Below, one piece after another: positions 30,913 through 38,412 of a stretch of DNA of 38,412 nucleotides (positions within the stretch are counted from its first letter, which is position 1; the number at the start of each line of letters is the position of its first letter). Both the position numbers and the translations under genes were made by a program. A model generated the notes under the pieces. It was not told the DNA's origin. It was given only the letters and a program-made list of their open reading frames with translations, and did no database searches. The DNA comes from Spirochaetota bacterium. GTDB lineage: Bacteria > Spirochaetota > Spirochaetia > Treponematales > UBA12059. The DNA is taken from the NCBI GenBank assembly GCA_018816345.1, contig JAHIWG010000102.1:1-38412 (forward strand). Reading direction: 5' to 3'.

Positions 30913-33900
30913 TAGCGCCGCTGCTCGTAACGTCTACCTACTCGTTCCATTTCGGCGCCGCCTCGCCCAAGGCGCTCGCGCGCCGCGCCAAGTCGCTCGG
31001 CTACGAGGCCCTGGGCCTCTCCGACCGCAACGGGCTCTACGGGATCCCGGCCTTCCTGGAGGCCTGCTCGGCCGAGGGCCTCTCGCCTATCGTCGGTACC
31101 GAGCTCGTCTACGGTCCGGGCGCGGACGCGGCGGCCGTGGCACCCGGCGGGCGCGCCCTCCTCGTCGCCATGGACGAGAGCGGCTTCTCCCGCATATGCC
31201 GCATCCTCTCCGCCCGATCGGACCCCGGCTTCGACGCGCGGGCCGAGCTGTCGCGGGACTCCCGCGGCCTCTCCGTGGCGACGGACGATCCCGTCCTGCT
31301 GGCCGCCGCCGGCTCCGAGGGTTTCTACGCCCTCCTTTCCCCGTGCAACCGTCCGCTGTGGCGCGGTCTCCTCAGGTCCGGCAGGCGGCCGCTCGCCGTC
31401 GGGGAGGTCCGCTTCCTCGGGCCGGAGGACCGCGCGCTGCAGAGGCTCCTCATCGCCATCGGGAGCGGCAAGACGGTCGCCGAGGTCGGCGAGGGCGAGC
31501 TTTCCGGCCCCGACGCCGTCCTCTCGGATCCAGCCGCCTTCGAGGCCGCCTACTCGGCGGCGCCCTCCGCCGTCGCCGAGAACCTGGCCCTCGCCGGCCG
31601 CGTGTCGTTCCGTACGCCGTTCACGGGCTTCGTCTTCCCGCGCTATAGCGGAGCGCCGGGAGAGAGCTCGGCCGCCGCGCTCAGGCGCCTCGTATACGAG
31701 GGCGCCGCGGGACGGTACGGCGACGGCCTGGACGCGCCGGTCCGCGGGCGCATAGAGCGCGAGCTCGGGATCATCGAGTCCAAGGGGTTCTGCGACTATT
31801 TCCTGGTCGTGCGCGACATAGTCCGCAAGGCCTCGCGGACCTGCGGGCGGGGCAGCGCGGCCGCGAGCGTCGTGTCCTACGCCCTCGGCATCACCGACGT
31901 CGATCCCATACGCCACGGCCTCTACTTCGACCGTTTCCTCAACCCGGGCAGGGAGGATCCGCCCGACATAGACGTGGACTTCGCCTGGGACGAGCGCGAC
32001 GACCTCCTGGCCTCGGTGATAGCGGACTACGGCGAGGCGAGGGCCGCCCGGGTATCCAACCACGTCTGCTTCCAGGAGCGCTCGGCCCTCCGCGAGACGG
32101 CCCGGGCCTTCGGCATACCGGACGGCGAGATATCCGCCTACGAGCGGCGCCTGGCCTCCCGCGGGAAGCCCGAAGCCGCGGGAGCCGTCGGCGATTCAGG
32201 AACCGTCGGCGATTCAGGAGCCGTCGGCGATTCAGGAGCCGATGAGCCCGACGACGACTGGAGAGAGATAGCCAGGCTCGCCCCGCGGCTCGCCGGGATT
32301 CCCCGCCACCTCGGGGTGCACTCGGGCGGCGTCATACTCGTGCCTGGCGACATAACGGACAGGGTGCCCATAGAGCGGAGCGGCTCGGGCATCCGCGTGA
32401 CGGCCTGGGAGAAGGACGGCGTGGAGGCGGCCGGCCTCGTCAAGATAGACCTGCTCGGGAACCGGTCGCTCGCGGTCGTCAGGGACGCGCTCGCCAACGC
32501 CTCGGATAACGGCGAGCCCGTGGACGAGCGTTCCTGGCGTCCCTTGGACGACCCCGCCACGGTCCGGCTCCTGGCCGAGGGCGACACCATGGGCGTCTTC
32601 TACGTGGAGTCTCCCGCGATGCGGCTCCTGCAGAGGAAGACGCGCCGCGGCGACTTCGAGCACCTGGTCATACACTCGTCGATCATCAGGCCGGCGGCGA
32701 ATCGCTATATTAACGAGTACATCGACCGCCTGGGCGGCAAGGAATACGAGCCGCTACACCCTCTCATAGGGGATATCCTCGCCGAGAGCTACGGCATCAT
32801 GTGCTACCAGGAGGACGTCTGCAAGGTAGCCGTCGCCCTCGCCGGCTTCACCCCGTCGGAGGCCGACAAGATACGCAAGATACTCTCCAAACGCGACTTC
32901 GCCGAGCGCCTCGTCTCTTATAGGGAGAAATTCTACTCGGGCGCCCGCGGCAAGGGGGTTCCCGACGCGACGATAGGCGAGGTATGGGCGATGATAGAGT
33001 CGTTCTCCGGATACTCGTTCGTGAAGGCGCACTCCGCGAGCTACGCGATGCTCTCGTTCCGGTCCGCCTACCTCCGGCGCCATCGGCCGGCCGAATTCAT
33101 GGCCGCCGTCATCTCGAACCGCGGCGGCTATTATTCAACGCTCGCCTATGCGAGCGAGGCGAGGCGCATGGGGCTCTCCGTCCTGCCTCCCGACGTCGGC
33201 GAGAGCGCGCTTCGATGCCGAGGCCGAGGCCGGGAGCTACGCTTCGGGCTGGGCATGATAGGCTCCCTCGGCGAGGCGAGGGCCAAGGCCATAGTCGACG
33301 AGCGCCGCGCGCGGGGGCCGTACCTCGATATAGACGACCTGGCGAGGCGCGTCCGCATGGACCGCGTCGACGCCGAGGCCCTGGCCGGCGCGGGCGCCCT
33401 GGACTCCCTGTCGCCTATGCTATCCCGGGCCGGGAAGCTCATGCGCCTCCTCTCGGCCTGCGAGGACGGCGGGGCCCGACGCCCGGTAGGCGGCTCGTCC
33501 GCGCCGGGGGGCGGGTTCCCGGCGCAGGGCGAGCTGTTCGCCGCCGAGCCGGCCGGCTCCCGGTTCGGCAGCCCCGGCGCCCGCGCGCCGGGGGCCGGCG
33601 GCGAATCACCCGAAGGAGCCAGGCGGCGGCTGGAGGCGCAGATGCGCTACCTAGGCACGACGCTCGACGTCCATCCCCTAACGCTGTGGCCGAGGGCGCT
33701 CTCGGCCCGCCGAGCCCTCGGCCGGGACCTCCCCGCCCTCGTGGGCCGCCGCGTATCCCTCGTAGGTTGGCCCATAACGGCCAAGCCCGTCGTCACCGCG
33801 GGAGGGCAGGCCATGGAGTTCGTTTCGTTCGAGGACGAGACCGCGCTCTACGAGACGGTGCTCTTCCCCGCGGCCTTCGCGCGCCATAGGCACCTGCTCT

Positions 33901-33992
33901 ACGAGCAGCGCCCGCTACTACTCCGCGGGATCGTGGAGGAGGACCGGGGGGCCGTCACGGTGACGCTGGAAAGCCTGGAGAAGATAGGCTAG
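30909..33992 (+). CDS. dnaE2: Error-prone DNA polymerase, DnaE2/ImuC type
   Basis: C-family DNA polymerase for damage-induced translesion synthesis. 1027 residues, within the DnaE2 range and shorter than replicative DnaE1. The start at 30909 overlaps the imuB stop. The N-terminal PHP region begins LLVTSTYSFHFGAASP, lacking the HxH pair, so it is probably inactive as a nuclease or metal site. The polymerase core is intact: RGSAAASVVSYALGITDVDPI, PDIDVDF (catalytic Asp pair near 353 and 355), GVHSGGVIL and KIDLLGN (third Asp). Helix-hairpin-helix and OB domains follow, ending in LESLEKIG. An in-frame 18-bp triplication inserts a VGDSG linker. The stop shares CTAG with the convergent kinase gene. 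Confidence 0.92.
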   Translation: MIAPLLVTSTYSFHFGAASPKALARRAKSLGYEALGLSDRNGLYGIPAFLEACSAEGLSPIVGTELVYGPGADAAAVAPGGRALLVAMDESGFSRICRILSARSDPGFDARAELSRDSRGLSVATDDPVLLAAAGSEGFYALLSPCNRPLWRGLLRSGRRPLAVGEVRFLGPEDRALQRLLIAIGSGKTVAEVGEGELSGPDAVLSDPAAFEAAYSAAPSAVAENLALAGRVSFRTPFTGFVFPRYSGAPGESSAAALRRLVYEGAAGRYGDGLDAPVRGRIERELGIIESKGFCDYFLVVRDIVRKASRTCGRGSAAASVVSYALGITDVDPIRHGLYFDRFLNPGREDPPDIDVDFAWDERDDLLASVIADYGEARAARVSNHVCFQERSALRETARAFGIPDGEISAYERRLASRGKPEAAGAVGDSGTVGDSGAVGDSGADEPDDDWREIARLAPRLAGIPRHLGVHSGGVILVPGDITDRVPIERSGSGIRVTAWEKDGVEAAGLVKIDLLGNRSLAVVRDALANASDNGEPVDERSWRPLDDPATVRLLAEGDTMGVFYVESPAMRLLQRKTRRGDFEHLVIHSSIIRPAANRYINEYIDRLGGKEYEPLHPLIGDILAESYGIMCYQEDVCKVAVALAGFTPSEADKIRKILSKRDFAERLVSYREKFYSGARGKGVPDATIGEVWAMIESFSGYSFVKAHSASYAMLSFRSAYLRRHRPAEFMAAVISNRGGYYSTLAYASEARRMGLSVLPPDVGESALRCRGRGRELRFGLGMIGSLGEARAKAIVDERRARGPYLDIDDLARRVRMDRVDAEALAGAGALDSLSPMLSRAGKLMRLLSACEDGGARRPVGGSSAPGGGFPAQGELFAAEPAGSRFGSPGARAPGAGGESPEGARRRLEAQMRYLGTTLDVHPLTLWPRALSARRALGRDLPALVGRRVSLVGWPITAKPVVTAGGQAMEFVSFEDETALYETVLFPAAFARHRHLLYEQRPLLLRGIVEEDRGAVTVTLESLEKIG
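32184..32237. repeat. In-frame 18-bp tandem repeat in dnaE2
   Basis: Three copies of (g/a)ccgtcggcgattcagga at 32184, 32202 and 32220, encoding AVGDSG/TVGDSG/AVGDSG. It probably extends a surface loop between conserved blocks. Confidence 0.92.
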
Positions 33993-35101
33993 GCGACGGC
34001 CGATCGGCGCGGCTCCGGAGCCTTCTCCTTCGCGGAGGCCCTGGGGGGAAGGCCCGGGGCCTTTATGAGCACGGTGCTGGTGGTGCCGTTGTCGCTACGC
34101 ATCGACAGGGTGCCGCCGAACTGCTCGAGGAGCATCGAGATGAGCGACAAGCCCAAACCTCCCGAGAGCTTCGGGTCGAAACTCGCGGGAAGCCCGATGC
34201 CGTCGTCCCGGAGCGTCATGATGACCGTCTCATCGTAGGCGTCTACATCTATCCTTACAGAACCTTCATCCTTGCCCGCGAACGCGTACTTCATGACGTT
34301 GGTCAGGAGCTCGTTGACTATTATGCCCAGCGCGAATAGCCGCTTGGGGTCCAGGTCGAAATCGTCGACGTTCTTATCGACGCTTATACCGGGGGCGAAC
34401 GGGAAGAGGGGCACTATGGTATCGACGAGGCCCTCGATATAGGGCTTGACCGCGATATCGGAACCGCGATCGTCGAGGGCGAGCATCTCGTATAGGGCGC
34501 TCATCCCCTCGAGGCGGCCGACGGCGTCCTGGAGCGCGCTAACCGTCTCGCCGCTCCTCGCTGTATCGAGTTGCATCGACATGATGGCCTTGATGGACGA
34601 GAGGTTATTGCGGACGCGGTGATGGGCTTCCCTGATGCGCGTCTGGCTTTCGGCGAGCCGAGCGGAATAGTCGGCCTCGACCCCGGCCAAGGCCGTCTTC
34701 TCCGCTCGGACGCGGTTGAGCGCCATGGCGACGGAGGCGGCCAGCGCCGCGTCGCCGGAGCCCTTGTCGACGTAGCCGTACGACGGGAGTCCCGCGAGCC
34801 TTTGGAGCGTCTCCTCGTCGGTATGGGAGGAGAGGAACATGACGGGCGCCGCGGCCGAGCGTATTATCGAAGCCGCGGTCTCTACGCCGTCCATGCCGGC
34901 TCCCAGGTCTATGTCCATGAGTACCATGTCGACGGCTCGAGCCGGTGCGTCCCCGGAATCCTCGAGCGCGCGCAGGGCGTCTTCGCCGCTACGCGCGACG
35001 ATGACGGAGTAGCCCCTAGCTTGAAGCGTTTCCCGCTCGTGCAACGCGATCAGCGCGTCGTCCTCGACGAGCAGTATGGTCGGGTAGAGGTCTGGAGCCA
35101 T
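33989..35101 (-). CDS. Receiver-HisKA_2 histidine kinase (cytoplasmic)
   Basis: 370 residues with receiver first and kinase second, no membrane segment or PAS. Receiver about 7-130 with E/D pair VEDD, acceptor D63 in LMDIDLG and VDKGS. After a short coiled coil comes the HisKA_2 phospho-acceptor EAHHRVRNNLSSIKAIMSMQ (H160/H161), then the ATPase: NELLTNVMKYAF (N box), DDGIGLP (G1), GGLGLSLI (G2). All kinase motifs appear intact. AAGGAGAG precedes ATG 35101. It probably receives phosphate on its own receiver and signals to another regulator, for example the single-domain receiver at 22754. Phased repeats, a hairpin and the 20-bp dyad lie upstream. Confidence 0.92.
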   Translation of the reverse strand: MAPDLYPTILLVEDDALIALHERETLQARGYSVIVARSGEDALRALEDSGDAPARAVDMVLMDIDLGAGMDGVETAASIIRSAAAPVMFLSSHTDEETLQRLAGLPSYGYVDKGSGDAALAASVAMALNRVRAEKTALAGVEADYSARLAESQTRIREAHHRVRNNLSSIKAIMSMQLDTARSGETVSALQDAVGRLEGMSALYEMLALDDRGSDIAVKPYIEGLVDTIVPLFPFAPGISVDKNVDDFDLDPKRLFALGIIVNELLTNVMKYAFAGKDEGSVRIDVDAYDETVIMTLRDDGIGLPASFDPKLSGGLGLSLISMLLEQFGGTLSMRSDNGTTSTVLIKAPGLPPRASAKEKAPEPRRSAVA

Positions 35102-35236
35102 GCGCCTCTCCTTAGCTAAGCCATGGGCCCCGTCTCAGGGACGAGGCGAGACGCCGCGGGCGCGACCGGCCGGGCAAGCCCCGCGCGGTCGCGCCCTACG
35201 TCGTCTTAAACCTTTTTAAATTCGTTTTCTAGTAAC

Positions 35237-35263
35237 GTTCTTCAATGGTTCTTAATTGTTCTT
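35237..35263. promoter_or_regulatory. Three helically phased GTTCTT direct repeats
   Basis: GTTCTT starts at 35237, 35248 and 35258, spacing 11 and 10 bp, so all lie on one face of the helix. On the minus strand (kinase gene direction) this reads AAGAAC three times, about 140-160 nt before the start. The layout resembles sites for OmpR/PhoB-type regulators. Confidence 0.5.
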
Positions 35264-35329
35264 GATTATTATCAATGCGGCGATCGTATCCCCGCATCGT
35301 GCGTGCATCAAGCGAATTTCTCGGTTTCG

Positions 35330-35351
35330 CTTGTAGACATTTGTCTACAAG
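35330..35351. promoter_or_regulatory. TTGTAGACATTTGTCTACAA dyad, second locus
   Basis: Identical 20-mer to 27046-27065, here with 10-bp arms counting the flanking C/G pair. It lies upstream of the receiver-kinase gene and downstream of the repeat lipoprotein gene. On the plus strand GGCTGTTTTT follows, again antisense to both genes. Confidence 0.85.
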
Positions 35352-35423
35352 GCTGTTTTTACGGTGTTTTAGGGTGTCAGGATATCCAATATGTCTAATT
35401 GCCTGCTTTACGTCATAACGGGC

Positions 35424-36917
35424 TTAGAATAATAGGTCCATGACGAAGCCTTGCGCGTAATCGAGTATGTCATCCGTGATGTACGCCTCTGAGAGTCGGC
35501 CTAGCTCCGGGAAATCGGCTAACGTCGCTCCCGCGGCGTCGGCGAGCGAGGCGGCGTCGGCGTAGCCGTACTCGTAGCCCCAGTGCTTGGCTCCGGCGCT
35601 ATCGTAACTCGATAACGACGCGATGAGGCTATCGCCGGAGTAGGCGGCGAGGTAGTATCCGTTGAGGACGCCGCTCGCGTCATAGACGTTCAGGCGTAGG
35701 CCCGTTCCCTCGGCCGTGAACTCTATGGTCTCCACGAGGGCGTCGTCGCCGTCATAGTGCCTGATCTTCAGGCCGGCCGTGGCGAGCCCGTCGAGGAAGG
35801 CGAAGGGGTCTACCGTGCGGGCCTCCTCGAGGCTGAGGGGCGCGGGCGGGCCCGAGTACGCGTACTCGAACCATTGCAGCGTAGTCCCGGCGCTCTGGAC
35901 GTCCAGCCTGACGGGCCGGCCCGCCTCGTAGGCGAGCGCGTAGTCGAGCGGCAGGAGGAGCGCCGCGCCGCTCGTGCTGGCCCTGAGGGGATAGCCCTCG
36001 GGGGTATAGCTCATGGCTACGTCGAAGGCGAGCGTAGAGCCGTAGTAGCTTTTCTTGCGGCTTATGCGGCGGTTTGAGTCCCATTCTATCGTTACCGAAA
36101 CGTCCTTGCCGTCGGGAAGCCTGCTGTCCTCCCTGACGACGCGCGTCGGGTACCAGGCGCTATCCAGGCTTACCTGGGTCTCGCCGTAAGCGTCGCGTAG
36201 CCAGCACGCGTAGGACGAGACGCCGATGGCGGCGAACGCGTCGTCCGAAGGGATAGCTGGAACGGAGTAGGCGGGCGTGGTCGGCTCGGCGAAGTCTCCC
36301 AAGGACCGGGACGCCTGGGCCGATCCCGAGACGGAGGCGCCGGCCGCCGCGACGCTTACGCCTCCGTACGCCGTCATGAGGAAGGCGCGCCCGCCGTCGT
36401 AGCGGTAGACCGAGCCGGCGGTAGGCTCTCCCGCCGCGTTAAAGCTCGCCGATCGGACCAGCTCGCCCAGCGGGCCGCTCGTCCCGTCCCCGTACGCGTA
36501 CCTTCGGCTCCATTGCAGGGCGGAGGCGGCGTCGTACTCGGCGATCGTCTCGAGGCGATCCCCGGCGAACGAGTAGGCCTGGAACCAGCGAAGGGCCTTG
36601 GACGAGTCGTAATAGGCCGTAAGGATCTTATTCCCGCCGGCGTCGTAGCGATACAGGTAGGCGTATCGTAAGTCGCCGTTCGCCGCGTGGCGCTCCGACT
36701 GCGTGACCCTGCCGTCGGCGCTATAGCGGTCCTCGTAGTACTGCAGCGTATCGCTCGAGTCGTAGTACGAGTATCGGACGCCCCCCGGTATTTCCGACTC
36801 GACCACCCTGAGCGCGTCCTCTGAGACGCTCAGGTCGGCGTCGCCTAGGAAGTTGAAATTGCACGAGGCCAAGAGCATCGTCAAGGCGAAGGCTATCGCG
36901 CCAAGGGCTGGCTTCAT
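35424..36917 (-). CDS. Lipoprotein with tyrosine-rich YD-like repeats
   Basis: 497 residues. Signal peptide MKPALGAIAFALTMLLASC with lipobox LASC; AAGGAG precedes the ATG at 36917. The mature protein is rich in Tyr, Asp, Ser and Gly and carries imperfect repeats of about 21-25 residues: YYDSSDTLQYYEDRYSADG, YYDSSKALRWFQAYSFAGD, EYDAASALQWSRRYAYGDG, and near the C-terminus VYDASGVLNGYYLAAYSGD and SYDSAGAKHWGYEYGYAD. These resemble YD/RHS-type beta repeats and suggest an elongated extracytoplasmic beta structure, perhaps for adhesion. No catalytic motif is seen. It is divergent from the envelope protein gene at 37027. Confidence 0.85.
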   Translation of the reverse strand: MKPALGAIAFALTMLLASCNFNFLGDADLSVSEDALRVVESEIPGGVRYSYYDSSDTLQYYEDRYSADGRVTQSERHAANGDLRYAYLYRYDAGGNKILTAYYDSSKALRWFQAYSFAGDRLETIAEYDAASALQWSRRYAYGDGTSGPLGELVRSASFNAAGEPTAGSVYRYDGGRAFLMTAYGGVSVAAAGASVSGSAQASRSLGDFAEPTTPAYSVPAIPSDDAFAAIGVSSYACWLRDAYGETQVSLDSAWYPTRVVREDSRLPDGKDVSVTIEWDSNRRISRKKSYYGSTLAFDVAMSYTPEGYPLRASTSGAALLLPLDYALAYEAGRPVRLDVQSAGTTLQWFEYAYSGPPAPLSLEEARTVDPFAFLDGLATAGLKIRHYDGDDALVETIEFTAEGTGLRLNVYDASGVLNGYYLAAYSGDSLIASLSSYDSAGAKHWGYEYGYADAASLADAAGATLADFPELGRLSEAYITDDILDYAQGFVMDLLF

Positions 36918-37026
36918 CGTGGGGCTCCTTTACAGGACGGCTATTTAGCAATACCATTTTCTCGCGCGTCGCGAGCCTGGCGCAGTGGCCATATAGAGTA
37001 GTGTATAGCATGAAGGGGAAGATTGC

Positions 37027-38160
37027 ATGAAGGACTCGCGGCGAAGGCTTCCGGTAGCGCTCGCAATATCGATGGCGCTCGTCCGCTCGCTGGCGCCCGG
37101 GATCGCCTGGGCGGACTTCAACGTAGAGTTGACGGCTCCCGAGCTTAAGCCCGGCATGGAATCGCTCGAGGCTATTCTGCAAGCCCAGGCCGAGGGCTTC
37201 GCCGACGATATAGTAGCTCTAGTCGAGCAGACCCTGGACAAGCCGCTGTTCATGAGGGCGTTCGCCGGAGCCGCCGTCACCGCGTCGTTCCTTTCGGGCC
37301 TTACCGAAGCGAGCGACGGATCGCCGGGCTCGGGCGGCCTCGCGCTATCCATAGGCAGCGCCGCCTCGGTATGGTCCGCCGACTTCTCGCCCGCCGCGCT
37401 CGAGCGCCTAAGCGTCCTCGGGCCGGACGACGACGTCGAGGCGGGGGCGTGCGTCCAGCCGCTCGTCGCTCAAGCCGCGCTATCCCTGGCCCGCCTCGCG
37501 CCCGGGCTCGACGCGGGAGCCTACGTAGGCCTCATGGACGCGCAGGGCGGGGAGCTCGGAGTCAGGTCGTTCTCCGCGGGGCTATCCGCGGGCCTGAGCC
37601 TCTTCCAGCCGCCCGCCGGAGACCGCCCGCCGATGCTACGCTGGCGCGGCCTCAGGCTTTCCCTGGGCGCCGGCTACTCCTACGGAGCCTATAGCGCGCT
37701 CGTGGAGCCTGGCCCTATATACCAGTCGATTCCCATAGACCCCGACGGAGAGGGGCCCCTCGTGCCGCTGTCCACGACCATCCAGGTCGATCCTTCGGTG
37801 ACGGCCGGCGTCCTGTGCACGGCGCTGGGCGGCCGCCTGGGCGCCACGACGGGAATCACGCTCTTCGGGACCCTGAGCCTGGCCGTAGGGGCCGGTTTCG
37901 GCGTCTCCTACGGAGCCTCGCAGGTCTCCCTCGAGTCTAGCGACGCTATCCAGGTGCTCGGATACCTCTCGTCCCTGGTGGAGAACGACGGCAGCATCGC
38001 CCTGAGCGGAACGACGGAGGCGGTCGAGTCGGTCGAGGTCTCGCCGTACCTGTCAGCGGGGCTCGGTTTCCGCGTCGGCGCCTTCTCGCTCGTAGCTCCC
38101 TTCGTGTGGAACGTCCCCAAGGGGCTGGGACTCGCTATATTCGTGGAATTCCGCCCGTGA
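37027..38160 (+). CDS. Secreted envelope protein, probable beta-barrel
   Basis: 377 residues, family not recognised. A signal peptide ends at AWA (near residue 29). The mature start DFNVELTAPELKPGMESLEAIL is followed by alternating hydrophobic/polar strands with many Gly, Ala and Ser, such as LGAGYSYGAYSALV, SLAVGAGFGVSYGASQVSLES and SPYLSAGLGFRVGAFSLVAPFVW, as in outer-membrane beta-barrels. It ends FVEFRP rather than in the classic terminal Phe. AAGGGGA lies upstream of the ATG. The stop overlaps the GTG of the next secreted protein, so they are coupled. Confidence 0.8.
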   Translation: MKDSRRRLPVALAISMALVRSLAPGIAWADFNVELTAPELKPGMESLEAILQAQAEGFADDIVALVEQTLDKPLFMRAFAGAAVTASFLSGLTEASDGSPGSGGLALSIGSAASVWSADFSPAALERLSVLGPDDDVEAGACVQPLVAQAALSLARLAPGLDAGAYVGLMDAQGGELGVRSFSAGLSAGLSLFQPPAGDRPPMLRWRGLRLSLGAGYSYGAYSALVEPGPIYQSIPIDPDGEGPLVPLSTTIQVDPSVTAGVLCTALGGRLGATTGITLFGTLSLAVGAGFGVSYGASQVSLESSDAIQVLGYLSSLVENDGSIALSGTTEAVESVEVSPYLSAGLGFRVGAFSLVAPFVWNVPKGLGLAIFVEFRP

Positions 38161-38412
38161 GGCCCGGCGCCGCGGCCGCTCTCATAGCCCTCGCCGTCGC
38201 GGCGTCGGTCTTCGCCGTCCCCTGCGGCGCCGATCCCGGCGCCGGCCTTACCGACTGGCCGGGTTCCTCGTTCCTCGTCTCTAGCGTCTTAGAGGCCGAG
38301 CTGACGGCGCCGGCCCCGTGGGCCCCCGGCGCCGTCGGGGCGTCCCCGGGAGCCGGGGTCAGGGCGGCGATCGGCGTCGAGGGGCTGAGGCCGCTGGGCG
38401 GCCTGGGCGCTA
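38157..38412 (+). CDS. Secreted protein, start only (continues past window)
   Basis: About 85 residues visible, frame open to the window end. GTG start at 38157 overlaps the previous TGA (GTGA). The first 25 residues (VRPGAAAALIALAVAASVFA) form a signal peptide. The following SSFLVSSVLEAELTAPAPWAPGA echoes the ELTAPEL segment near the mature start of the preceding protein, so the two may be paralogous envelope components. Confidence 0.7.
   Translation, partial: MRPGAAAALIALAVAASVFAVPCGADPGAGLTDWPGSSFLVSSVLEAELTAPAPWAPGAVGASPGAGVRAAIGVEGLRPLGGLGA

Larger units (their letters stand above)
35102..35423. other. 322-nt intergenic region with hairpin, phased repeats and dyad
   Basis: The largest gap in the window; I see no gene in it. 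It holds an 11-bp perfect hairpin GGGCGCGACCG/CGGTCGCGCCC (35158-35168 with 35186-35196), an AT-rich stretch 35205-35280 with three GTTCTT direct repeats, and the 20-bp dyad at 35331. The hairpin would lie in the leader of the kinase mRNA if transcription starts in the AT-rich part. No clear -35/-10 pair is visible. Confidence 0.7.

Noticed and set aside
35205-35280. Sigma70 or sigma54 promoter of the receiver-kinase gene
   Set aside because: The AT-rich stretch is likely promoter-bearing, but no -35/-10 pair with 16-18 nt spacing or GG-N10-GC element could be defended.
36961-36975. CTCGCG-CGT-CGCGAG hairpin as part of the 8728 repeat family
   Set aside because: Arms are in the opposite order to the repeat unit and the loop differs; CG-rich stems like this arise easily at this GC content.

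Overview
The window is high-GC (clearly above 60 percent), almost fully coding DNA with many Ile ATA and Arg AGG codons. No ribosomal RNA or taxonomic marker gene is present. Lipoproteins with short lipoboxes, a class III cyclase with an extracytoplasmic loop, c-di-GMP enzymes and a tungsten-type aldehyde oxidoreductase fit an anaerobic or microaerophilic diderm. A free-living spirochaete is my best guess, held at moderate confidence. Nothing looks like prophage or a large mobile element.

Layout. Positions 1-7166 (minus strand) form a purine nucleoside uptake and salvage block: a double ATPase, two permeases and a BMP-type binding lipoprotein under one visible promoter, then a strong terminator, then purine nucleoside phosphorylase and an MTA/SAH-deaminase-like amidohydrolase that runs off the left edge. 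Positions 7252-8687 hold an HD-GYP c-di-GMP phosphodiesterase with its own promoter. Positions 8728-15620 (minus) form an aldehyde:ferredoxin oxidoreductase cluster: CbxX-type AAA+ protein, AcoR-like sigma54 activator, sigma54 promoter with three upstream repeats, AOR, radical SAM maturase and a MoaD/ThiS-like protein. The last gene is bracketed by two short tandem-repeat arrays.

Positions 15680-22010 (plus) hold a GAF-GGDEF cyclase, a helical-repeat lipoprotein coupled to a HAMP adenylate cyclase, and an RhlE-like DEAD-box helicase. Next come a small membrane protein whose start codon lies 3 nt after tRNA-Leu(UAA), a stand-alone receiver, a divergent YdcZ-family transporter and Crp-like regulator pair, an iron alcohol dehydrogenase convergent with a GntR/FadR regulator, a truncated receiver-PAS protein, and RF3 (prfC).

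Positions 28849-33992 (plus) form a likely mutagenesis operon: DUF72, a Y-family polymerase that has lost its catalytic carboxylates (ImuB-like), and a DnaE2/ImuC-like polymerase, with no imuA beside them. The right end holds a receiver-HisKA_2 kinase, a YD-like repeat lipoprotein and two translationally coupled envelope proteins.

The most distinctive signals outside genes are: a 20-bp dyad TTGTAGACATTTGTCTACAA, present identically upstream of two related receiver genes and part of an array with exact 32-bp period at one of them; a possible tRNA-mRNA transcript that would give a near-leaderless message; six perfect palindromic 17-bp repeats after the moaD-like gene; and phased GTTCTT repeats before the receiver-kinase gene. 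Several 10-18 bp tandem duplications, some in frame inside genes, suggest repeat expansion is common in this genome.
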